Shown here in pieces: positions 50,923 through 57,041 of a stretch of 57,041 nt of DNA (positions are counted from its first letter, which is position 1; every line of letters begins with the position of its first letter). The stretch spans positions 1 to 57,041 of the forward strand of contig JAKEEM010000012.1 in the NCBI GenBank assembly GCA_022616535.1. The letters run 5' to 3'. Position numbers and translations under genes: made by a program. This DNA is from Chlorobiota bacterium (GTDB taxonomy: Bacteria > Bacteroidota > Ignavibacteria > Tepidaquicellales > OLB5). Under the pieces are notes generated by a model. That model was not told the DNA's origin. It saw nothing but the letters and a program-made list of their open reading frames with translations, and searched no databases.

Positions 50923-50946
50923 ATAGGACAGTCAAAGCTGCCCTAT
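50923..50946 (-). terminator. Rho-independent terminator of the 82-residue protein gene
   Basis: On the minus strand, ATAGGGCAG-CTTTGA-CTGTCCTAT (one mismatch) is followed by TTTTTTTTATTTTTA. It lies 36 bases after the stop at 50982. Confidence 0.8.
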
Positions 50947-50981
50947 ATTAATCAAATATCGAAATTAGCTAAAAAGCTTAA

Positions 50982-51230
50982 TTAAGCTCTCTTTTTGTTT
51001 GTTTTACCTGATAAATTATTTATTTTATAGGTAAGTTCTTCTGAAACATGGCTAATTATTTCCTGAAATAAAACGAATTTATCCAAATCCAGCTTAGAAA
51101 GCTCCGGAAAATGTTTCCAGGCTTCATCAGTAATAACTTTGCTTATGTTAATTTTAAAGGTCTTGATTTTTTCCCTGCCAATTTCAGCTTCTTCTTTGGA
51201 GAAGAATACCTTATTTTCGCCTGCTCTCAA
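50982..51230 (-). CDS. Small charged helical protein, 82 residues
   Basis: The sequence FFSKEEAEIGREKIKTFKIN, then EAWKHFPELSKLDLDKFVLF and a Lys/Arg-rich end (GKTNKKRA), is helical and charged. It has its own terminator. I do not recognise the family. A weak start context and short length keep the confidence moderate. The 205 bases upstream to purM hold promoter sequence only. Confidence 0.55.
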   Translation of the reverse strand: MRAGENKVFFSKEEAEIGREKIKTFKINISKVITDEAWKHFPELSKLDLDKFVLFQEIISHVSEELTYKINNLSGKTNKKRA

Positions 51231-51401
51231 GTTATTTGGTTAGTTAATTTCTGGACTAAATTACCAATATTTAACTAAAAGTCCCCTCACTAAAATCCGT
51301 TATTTTAAATAAAAACACTAAAAATACCGAGTTTTGACTATGAACCTCATTTGTTAAAAAAGGTTAAAAAATTGAGAATTTAATACATTTATCTAATTGA
51401 A

Positions 51402-51432
51402 TTGTTAATAATTTTAAATTTCGATATATTTG
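51402..51432 (+). promoter_or_regulatory. Promoter of purM, ending at the start codon
   Basis: TTG (51402-51404), a 20-bp spacer and TATATTTG (51425-51432) are a full match to the Bacteroidota TTG-N20-TAnnTTTG form. Only three bases separate the box from the ATG at 51436, so the mRNA should begin at or next to the start codon. Confidence 0.65.
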
Positions 51433-51435
51433 TAA

Positions 51436-52431
51436 ATGTATTCTGCGTATTCCTCATCCGGTGTTAATATTAATGAAGGGGATAGATTCGTAAAAATAAT
51501 AAAACCCTTAATAAAATCAACTTTTACGAAAAACGTTCTTGGTGGAATTGGCAATTTTGGAGCTTTTTTTAAGATTCCTGAAAATTTTAAAAGCCCAGTT
51601 TTCGTATCAAGCACCGATAGTGTCGGAACAAAGATAAAAGTTGCAATTGCATCAGGCAGGCATGAGACTGTCGGTGAAGATATAGTTAATCATAGCGTCA
51701 ACGATATTGCTGTTTGCGGTGCAGTTCCTTTATTTTGCCTGGATTATCTTGCTTTTGGAAAACTGAGAGCAAAAATTGCAAAAGATATTGTGAGGGGTCT
51801 GGTTCGCGGATGTAAAAAGAATAATTGTTCTTTAATTGGCGGCGAAACTGCGGAAATGCCCGATATATACGACATAAATGATTATGATATTGCCGCAACA
51901 GTTATTGGAGTCGTTGAAAAAAAAAGAATTATAGACAATCGCAATGTCAAATCCGGTGATATACTTATAGGACTCGCTTCAAACGGATTGCATACAAACG
52001 GCTACTCTCTTGCCAGAAAAGTTCTTTTAAAAAAATTCAAATTGAACAGTTATATTCCGGAATTAAATACAACATTGTTAAATGAGCTTTTAAAAGTTCA
52101 TAAATCATATTTAAACATAATCCAGGGTGTTACTAAAAATTTTAACGTTCATTCAATATCGCACATAACCGGCGGAGGAATAATCGGGAACACCAAAAGG
52201 GTTGTTCCGAAAAATTTAAAAATAAAAGTCGACTGGAATTCGTGGAAACGAAACCAGATTTTTAACTTGATTCAGAAAACCGGTAAAATTTCAGAAGCTG
52301 AAATGAGGAAAGTTTTTAATTTGGGAATTGGATTAATTTTAATTGTAAGTAAAAATGATACTAATAGGATTTCAAATTATTTCAAACGTAAGAAGGAAAA
52401 GCATTTTATAATCGGAGAAATTACAAAATAA
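51436..52431 (+). CDS. purM: Phosphoribosylformylglycinamidine cyclo-ligase
   Basis: 331 residues, AIR synthetase. It forms the imidazole ring of purines (FGAM + ATP to AIR). Motifs: SSGVNINEGDRFVKIIKPLI, VFVSSTDSVGTKIKVAIASG, GEDIVNHSVNDIAVCGAVPL, SLIGGETAEMPDIY, IGLASNGLHTNGYSLARKVL, HITGGGIIGNTKRVVPK. Full length. The start is set by the family N-terminus, and the promoter box sits 3 bp before it, so translation is probably leaderless. It overlaps asd by one base (TAATG). Confidence 0.95.
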   Translation: MYSAYSSSGVNINEGDRFVKIIKPLIKSTFTKNVLGGIGNFGAFFKIPENFKSPVFVSSTDSVGTKIKVAIASGRHETVGEDIVNHSVNDIAVCGAVPLFCLDYLAFGKLRAKIAKDIVRGLVRGCKKNNCSLIGGETAEMPDIYDINDYDIAATVIGVVEKKRIIDNRNVKSGDILIGLASNGLHTNGYSLARKVLLKKFKLNSYIPELNTTLLNELLKVHKSYLNIIQGVTKNFNVHSISHITGGGIIGNTKRVVPKNLKIKVDWNSWKRNQIFNLIQKTGKISEAEMRKVFNLGIGLILIVSKNDTNRISNYFKRKKEKHFIIGEITK

Positions 52432-53432
52432 TGAGATTACATGATATAGCAGTTGTAGGCGCGAGCGGGCTTGTAGGAAGGAAAATCCTGCAAGTATTGA
52501 ACGAAAGAAAATTTGAAGTAGGAAAAGTTGTGCCGATAGCTTCGGATGCTTCAGTTGGTAAAGAAGTTAATATTCAGGGAAAGCAATACAGAATCCAAAA
52601 GCTTACACCCGAGGCATTTCGCAATATTGAATTTGCTTTCTTCAGCGCGGGGGGTGCAGTTTCAAGCGAGTGGGCGCCAATCGCTGCAAATGAAAGATGT
52701 CTGGTTATCGATAACAGCAGTGCCTTCAGAATGAAGGACGACGTGCCTCTTGTTGTAACGGAGGTTAATCGTGCCGATATCTTTAAGCATAAAGGAATTA
52801 TTGCAAATCCCAACTGCTCAACAATACAGTTAGTTGTTGTTCTCAAACCGCTTGATGAAGAGTTTAAAATAAAAAGGGTGGTTGTTTCTACCTATCAAAG
52901 CGTTTCAGGAGCCGGGCATAAAGGGATTTCCGCCTTGGAAAACGAAATAACAAAGATTGATAGTCTGGCTAGCAGAAGCCCTTTCCCGTATCAAATTGCT
53001 TATAATGCAATTCCGCAGGTTGATGTATTTTTCGACGACGGCTATACTAAGGAAGAGCTGAAGATGATTAACGAAACAAGGAAAATTATTGGCAAAAAAG
53101 ATTTGAATATAACCGCTACCTGTGTCAGAATTCCGAGCTTAGTTGGACACGGGGAATCCGTTAATATCGAATTTGAAAAAAAGGTCACAGTTGATGATGT
53201 TAAAAAACTATTAATTGGCTCAAAAGGCGTAAAAGTAGTCGATAATCCTGTAAACAACATCTACCCAATGCCGATTGATTCTGTGGAAAAAGATGATGTG
53301 TTTGTAGGCAGAATCAGGACGGACAACTCAGTTAAGAACGGTATTAACCTGTGGATTGTTGCCGATAATGTAAGAAAAGGGGCTGCCACTAATGCAGTTC
53401 AGATTGCAGAAGAGTTTTTAAAAGGAAAGTAG
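52431..53432 (+). CDS. asd: Aspartate-semialdehyde dehydrogenase
   Basis: 333 residues. NADP-binding VVGASGLVGRKILQVL, FSAGGAVSSEWAPIA, the active-site Cys in GIIANPNCSTIQLVVVLKPL, TYQSVSGAGHKGISALENEI, and the catalytic His region CVRIPSLVGHGESVNIEF. It reduces aspartyl phosphate to aspartate semialdehyde, the branch point to lysine/DAP, threonine and methionine. Start overlaps the purM stop by one base. The downstream lysine 6-aminotransferase gene follows after 29 bases. Confidence 0.96.
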   Translation: MRLHDIAVVGASGLVGRKILQVLNERKFEVGKVVPIASDASVGKEVNIQGKQYRIQKLTPEAFRNIEFAFFSAGGAVSSEWAPIAANERCLVIDNSSAFRMKDDVPLVVTEVNRADIFKHKGIIANPNCSTIQLVVVLKPLDEEFKIKRVVVSTYQSVSGAGHKGISALENEITKIDSLASRSPFPYQIAYNAIPQVDVFFDDGYTKEELKMINETRKIIGKKDLNITATCVRIPSLVGHGESVNIEFEKKVTVDDVKKLLIGSKGVKVVDNPVNNIYPMPIDSVEKDDVFVGRIRTDNSVKNGINLWIVADNVRKGAATNAVQIAEEFLKGK

Positions 53433-53461
53433 AATTCAACTTTAAGAAAGGAAAGCTTTCG

Positions 53462-54826
53462 ATGAATAACATTTTAACCAAATCGGCCGAAGTATCGAAA
53501 ATTATGAAGGACGATCACGTTCACCCCGATGCTGTTATGGAAACCCTGCGTAATTATATGTACATCGATGGTTTCGATGTTATTATGGATTTGCAAAAAT
53601 CGCAAGGTGCATATATTTATGATTCAAGAAATAACAAGGTGTATCTTGATTTATTCTCTTTTGTTGCTTCAAATCCTTTGGGGATGAACCATCCCAAGAT
53701 GAATAACCCCCATTTCATCGAATACATCGGTAAAATTGCTCTTAACAAGCCGTCTAATTCCGATATTTACTGCGCTGAAATGGCAGAGTTCGTTAAAACT
53801 TTTTTCAATATCGCTGTTCATCCGCATTTTAAATATGTATTTTTTGTTGAAGGCGGAGCAGTTGGAGTCGAAAATGCTCTTAAAACAGCTTTTGACTGGA
53901 AAGTCCGCAAGAACTTTAAAAAAGGTTATAATAAAGAAACAGGTCATCAGGTCATTCATTTCAAGCAGGCATTTCACGGAAGAACCGGCTACACAATGTC
54001 ATTAACCAATACAGACCTGAACAAAACGGCGCTGTATCCCAAATTCAGCTGGCCAAGAATAACAAATCCCAAAATTATTTTTCCTCTGAATGAAAATAAC
54101 CTCGACGAAGTAATCAGGCTTGAAAATCAGGCAATTGGTGAAATCAAACAGGCAATTAAGGATAACAAAGATGATATTGCTTGTATGATTATAGAACCCA
54201 TTCAGGGCGAAGGCGGGGATAACCACTTCAGAAAGGAATTTTTTGAACAGCTGAAAACAATCTGCGATGAAAACGAAATACTTTTTATAGTTGACGAGGT
54301 GCAGACCGGAGTTGGAATGACCGGCAAATGGTGGTGCCATGAATATTTTGTGCAGCCGGATATAGTTGCCTTCGGCAAGAAGGCCCAGGTTTGCGGAATA
54401 CTTGTTTCAAAAAGAGTAGATGAAGTCGATGAGAACGTATTCCACTCACCGAGCAGGATTAATTCAACCTGGGGCGGAAATCTTACTGATATGGTGCGTT
54501 CCAAAAAATACCTTGAAATCATAAAGGAAGAAAACCTTGTCGAAAACGCCCGTATTGTTGGTGAATACCTGCTTTCAAAGCTGAATGAATTACAAAGCAA
54601 ATACCCAAAAACTTTGAGCAATGCCAGAGGGCGCGGACTTTTTTGCGCAATCGATGCTCCAAACGGCGATATGAGAAAGAGCATAATTCAAAAAGTGTTC
54701 GATAAAGGCGTTATACTTCTGGGTTCAGGTGAAAAAAGCATTAGATTTCGTCCGGCTTTAAATATCAAGAAAGAACATATCGATGAAGGTATTTCGGTTA
54801 TTGATTCGGTTGTAAAAGATATTTAG
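53462..54826 (+). CDS. lat: L-lysine 6-aminotransferase
   Basis: 454 residues, class III PLP aminotransferase of the LAT group. Motifs: HPDAVMETLRNYMYIDGFDV, LFSFVASNPLGMNHPKM, FVEGGAVGVENALKTAFDWK, HFKQAFHGRTGYTMSLTNTD, IEPIQGEGGDNHF, FIVDEVQTGVGMTGKWW and the PLP-Lys motif VAFGKKAQVCGI. It moves the epsilon-amino group of lysine to 2-oxoglutarate, giving aminoadipate semialdehyde (piperideine carboxylate). A Shine-Dalgarno-like GAAAGGAAAG precedes the ATG. A terminator follows. Confidence 0.95.
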   Translation: MNNILTKSAEVSKIMKDDHVHPDAVMETLRNYMYIDGFDVIMDLQKSQGAYIYDSRNNKVYLDLFSFVASNPLGMNHPKMNNPHFIEYIGKIALNKPSNSDIYCAEMAEFVKTFFNIAVHPHFKYVFFVEGGAVGVENALKTAFDWKVRKNFKKGYNKETGHQVIHFKQAFHGRTGYTMSLTNTDLNKTALYPKFSWPRITNPKIIFPLNENNLDEVIRLENQAIGEIKQAIKDNKDDIACMIIEPIQGEGGDNHFRKEFFEQLKTICDENEILFIVDEVQTGVGMTGKWWCHEYFVQPDIVAFGKKAQVCGILVSKRVDEVDENVFHSPSRINSTWGGNLTDMVRSKKYLEIIKEENLVENARIVGEYLLSKLNELQSKYPKTLSNARGRGLFCAIDAPNGDMRKSIIQKVFDKGVILLGSGEKSIRFRPALNIKKEHIDEGISVIDSVVKDI

Positions 54827-54857
54827 CATTTATTGAATTACGAATTAATGAACTGTT

Positions 54858-54889
54858 AAAAGGGTGCCTTATTTGGTGCTCTTTTTTTA
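54858..54889 (+). terminator. Terminator of the purM-asd-lat unit
   Basis: AAAGGGTGCC ... GGTGCTCTTT forms a ten-pair stem with wobbles and a 5-7 base loop, followed by a T-run (TTTTTTTATTT). It lies 32 bases after the stop of the aminotransferase gene. Confidence 0.7.
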
Positions 54890-55051
54890 TTTCTTTAATT
54901 TAACAAAATCAATGATTATTTGATTCATCAATACCCTTTTGTTACATTATTTTACAAAATTTTACCGCCGAATTTGCAAAATTATTGTATCTTAAATTGT
55001 TAAAAAAGTTGCAAATGCAAGTAATCTAATCACTGCAAAGGAGTAACAAAT

Positions 55052-56335
55052 ATGAATACTCTAAAATTATCCTTCGCATCATTAATTTTGGCTGCTATCT
55101 TTTATCCGTTTAAAACAATTGCTGAAAATTATGACTACAGTTCCTACTATGTAAATGATACAGATTTAACGATAGATAAAATCCAAACTGAGCTCTCCGA
55201 GGACGGCGAATGGATTAAAATTAACCCAAGCGAGATTGACCCCGAAAGCGTAACAGACGGCTCCGACGATATAGACGAGGATGTTAACACGGACTGGGTT
55301 TGGCGTCCCTACAATGTTGAACCGGCGTGGTCGCCTTACACCAACGGCTACTGGAAATACACCAATTGCGGCTGGATGTGGGTTTCATATTACCACTGGG
55401 GATGGAGGCCTTACCACTACGGACGCTGGTGGTGGTCGCCCGTTTACGGCTGGGTTTGGTCGCCGGGTTACGTTTGGGCGCCTGCATGGGTCGTATGGTT
55501 TTTCCATCCGAGTTACTGCGGGTGGTATCCCCTGCCCCCGAGAGCCTGCCGCTACAACTACCGCAGGTACTATTGCCATAACATTCGTTTCCGGGTGAAG
55601 CACTGGACTTTCTGCCCGACGTATAACTTTACGACAATTATTATCAACAATACTGTGATTGTGCCGCCGGAGCAAAATGTTATTATAGTAAAAGAAGCAG
55701 CGTTTGAGCCGGGTGTTGTTGTTGAAGGAAGCCGTGTTATTAACAACGGTCCTGAAGTTAAGATAATCGAGGAATCTGCGGGCCAAAAATTTACGCCCGA
55801 AAACGCTGACAAGTACAACAACATAAGCAGGGTCACCGATTCAAAACGTAACGATGTATACTCAAAGCGCGATGATACAAAAACAAAAGAAGATAAGCGT
55901 TATTATAACAACGAGACACGAAGCAATGAAAAATCACGCGGCGAAGAAAAATCACGCAGCGAAGATATAAACAAAAACCGCGAATCGAAGCAGGATAAAA
56001 CATACGAGAGCAGAGATTATGAAAAGCGAAACGAAAACAAAAGCTATGAATCAAGAGATTACGAAAAGAAATCAAATGATAACCAAAAGAGCAGAAATGA
56101 TAATTCGCAAAAACAGCGTGAATATAAGAAGGAGAATCAACAGGAAAAACGTCAGGAATATAAGCGCGAAGACAATAATCAGAACCGGAACAATGAAAAC
56201 CGTAGCAATGATAACAAGCGAAGCGGGGAAAAAGAATCACCACCACCGGAAAAGAAAAATGACAGCGATAACGGAAGCAGAAATAACGATTCTCAGAAAA
56301 ATGACAACGGCTCAAGAGGCAACGGAAAAAGATAA
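55052..56335 (+). CDS. DUF6600 Trp-rich exported protein with charged low-complexity tail
   Basis: 427 residues; signal peptide ([20 protein letters not shown]). Residues 45-175 are the DUF6600 Trp/Tyr/Pro-rich repeat: [72 protein letters not shown]. Residues 240-427 are an extremely polar Asn/Lys/Arg/Glu/Asp/Ser tract with the unit YESRDYEK twice. The family is predicted to be envelope-associated. A good ribosome-binding site (AAAGGAG) precedes the ATG, and a terminator follows. Function unknown. Confidence 0.88.
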   Translation: MNTLKLSFASLILAAIFYPFKTIAENYDYSSYYVNDTDLTIDKIQTELSEDGEWIKINPSEIDPESVTDGSDDIDEDVNTDWVWRPYNVEPAWSPYTNGYWKYTNCGWMWVSYYHWGWRPYHYGRWWWSPVYGWVWSPGYVWAPAWVVWFFHPSYCGWYPLPPRACRYNYRRYYCHNIRFRVKHWTFCPTYNFTTIIINNTVIVPPEQNVIIVKEAAFEPGVVVEGSRVINNGPEVKIIEESAGQKFTPENADKYNNISRVTDSKRNDVYSKRDDTKTKEDKRYYNNETRSNEKSRGEEKSRSEDINKNRESKQDKTYESRDYEKRNENKSYESRDYEKKSNDNQKSRNDNSQKQREYKKENQQEKRQEYKREDNNQNRNNENRSNDNKRSGEKESPPPEKKNDSDNGSRNNDSQKNDNGSRGNGKR

Positions 56336-56396
56336 ATGCCAATAGTCAATAGGACAATAATCAATAAGTCAATATTGTTTATCACCTGATTTAAAG

Positions 56397-56424
56397 AGGC
56401 GTTCAGAAATGGACGCCTTTTTTT
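56397..56424 (+). terminator. Terminator of the DUF6600 gene
   Basis: AGGCGTTC-AGAAAT-GGACGCCT followed by TTTTTTTATC, 62 bases after the stop. Confidence 0.85.
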
Positions 56425-56880
56425 ATCGCTGATTTCGGATTGCCGATTTAGGATTAACCTTATTAAAATTTGTCAGATTAATCAAATTTGTCAAATTCAT
56501 AAGATTCAACAACCCATATTTTTTGGCGAGGTGACCCGCCATAGGCGGGCAGGCTCTCACCACTACTTTTGTTTATTTACTATTTATTTTTTACTCTTTG
56601 ATATTTGATATTTATTTGTCATTTGAGCTTTGTCGTTTGACATTTTGCTTTTAAAAAATACCACCCAGGTGGATTTGTAACATCCCGCACATAAACTATG
56701 TACGGGATAGGTTTTGAAAGTGGGATTGTGACTCCTGCCTGCCTTGTGGGCGTACCTTGTGAGTTGGCAGCTATACTTGACTGTTGGAGACTCGCCCCGA
56801 TTGCCCGGGGGACAATAAATCATAAGCTTTGGAGCCATGCTGTCCGAAATAAATTCGGGACAAGCAACGGTTCTTCCAAA
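56425..56880. other. Non-coding, hairpin-rich stretch
   Basis: No credible gene. Simple-sequence text (several TTTGA/TTTAT words) at 56580-56640 is followed by small palindromes: CCAC-CCAG-GTGG (56664-56675), an imperfect ATCCCG...CGGGAT hairpin (about 56683-56708), CCCCG-ATTG-CCCGGGG (about 56796-56811) and GTCCGAA...TTCGGGAC (about 56850-56872). The density of hairpins and the change to GC-rich text suggest the edge of a mobile or repeated element leading into the structured RNA at 56884. Confidence 0.5.
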
Positions 56881-56883
56881 AAT

Positions 56884-57041
56884 CTCACGTTAGCTGGGTG
56901 TGAGTGAAACCCCGCCTGAGGCGGGCAGTCTTATACTTTAGAGTCGTCGCCTTAAGAGCCCTAAGCTTTCGCCCGCCGCCGGAATACCCCAATGCTGACG
57001 GAAAGTTTACTCTTAAGACCAAGCTTAGCCAGTTGTACAAA
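56884..57041 (+). ncRNA. Candidate structured RNA with pseudoknot (HEARO/omega-RNA-like), cut by window edge
   Basis: GC-rich, non-coding and full of exact complementarities. CTCAC (56884-56888) pairs with GTGAG (56900-56904), and CCCGCC-TGA-GGCGGG is at 56911-56925. CTTAAGAG (56951-56958) is an exact reverse complement of CTCTTAAG (57010-57017), and CTAAGCTT (56961-56968) of AAGCTTAG (57021-57028). The order a-b-a'-b' is that of a pseudoknot. The layout (5' hairpins, large pseudoknotted domain, sequence continuing straight to where an ORF could begin) resembles HEARO RNAs (Rfam RF02033), the guide RNAs of IscB in IS200/IS605-like elements. The family assignment is inference; the pairings are seen directly. 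Exact ends are unknown. Confidence 0.5.

Noticed and set aside
55281-55836. Open frames in other phases of the DUF6600 gene
   Set aside because: Products of the Trp/Tyr-rich repeat composition in shifted frames; no independent support.
56584-56838. 84-codon minus-strand frame in the non-coding right end
   Set aside because: It runs through simple-sequence text and hairpins, has no family resemblance, no promoter or ribosome-binding site, and the C-terminal half is translated low-complexity sequence.

Overview
This window looks like chromosomal DNA from a member of the Ignavibacteria / Bacteroidota-Chlorobiota lineage. Three things point there. The secreted YCF48-like protein at the left carries a type IX secretion C-terminal domain with the YPNPFNP motif. 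Several genes sit behind promoter boxes of the Bacteroidota type (TAnnTTTG, sometimes with TTG about 20 bp upstream). The gene families (DUF4476, YtxJ, DUF6600, CtlX, lysine 6-aminotransferase) fit as well. Base composition is moderately AT-rich and coding density is high. No phage structural genes, CRISPR array or rRNA were seen; there is one tRNA (Lys, CUU).

Layout. 1-8.5 kb, minus strand: envelope and housekeeping genes (YCF48/T9SS protein, gamma-carbonic anhydrase-like protein, DUF3108, S41 protease, YtxJ, DUF4476, TPR). 9-13.6 kb, plus strand: S9 peptidase-folD-prmA-Ppx/GppA. 13.7-15.9 kb: an orphan peptide-binding lipoprotein downstream of a RelE-type toxin-antitoxin pair. 16-29.3 kb: VOC protein, tRNA-Lys, radical SAM protein, and a glycogen/alpha-glucan set (glgB, GH57, malQ). 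This set is interrupted by an accessory stretch (20.0-24.7 kb) with a HigBA-type pair, an AT-rich HD plus GHKL/Hsp90-type ATPase locus of conflict-system type, a frameshifted periplasmic beta-carbonic anhydrase and an orphan HicB. 29.3-34.5 kb, minus: interrupted PPK2, secreted HExxH protein, TPR, DinB, ACR3 arsenite exporter and aquaporin. 34.5-41.8 kb, minus: a six-gene unit (2-oxoacid dehydrogenase E2, DUF4870, lipA, S8 protease, hflX, acyl-CoA dehydrogenase) between a good promoter and a terminator. 42-49.9 kb: DEAD-box helicase, terC-ctlX, a two-helix channel-like protein overlapping a HAD phosphatase, DUF1028-TPR, DinB, outer-membrane barrel. 50-56.3 kb: two proteins of unknown function, purM-asd-lysine aminotransferase, and a Trp-rich DUF6600 protein. 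The last 700 bases are non-coding and end in a strongly structured RNA-like sequence with a visible pseudoknot.

Main points of interest. (1) The right edge holds a candidate HEARO/omega RNA; if that is correct, an IscB gene should begin just past the window. (2) The HD and GHKL reading frames are halves of one roughly 921-residue defence-type protein split by one missing base. (3) Diverged duplicate 3' ends of glgB and of ppx lie just downstream of the intact genes, like scars of recombination or insertion. (4) Four single-base frameshifts and one nonsense codon interrupt otherwise well-conserved genes, three of the frameshifts within 3.6 kb. (5) Several promoter boxes lie only 0-5 bp from the start codon, which predicts leaderless mRNAs. 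(6) Intergenic regions carry repeated single and twin hairpins. All functional names come from motif and family recognition by reading; no database search was run.
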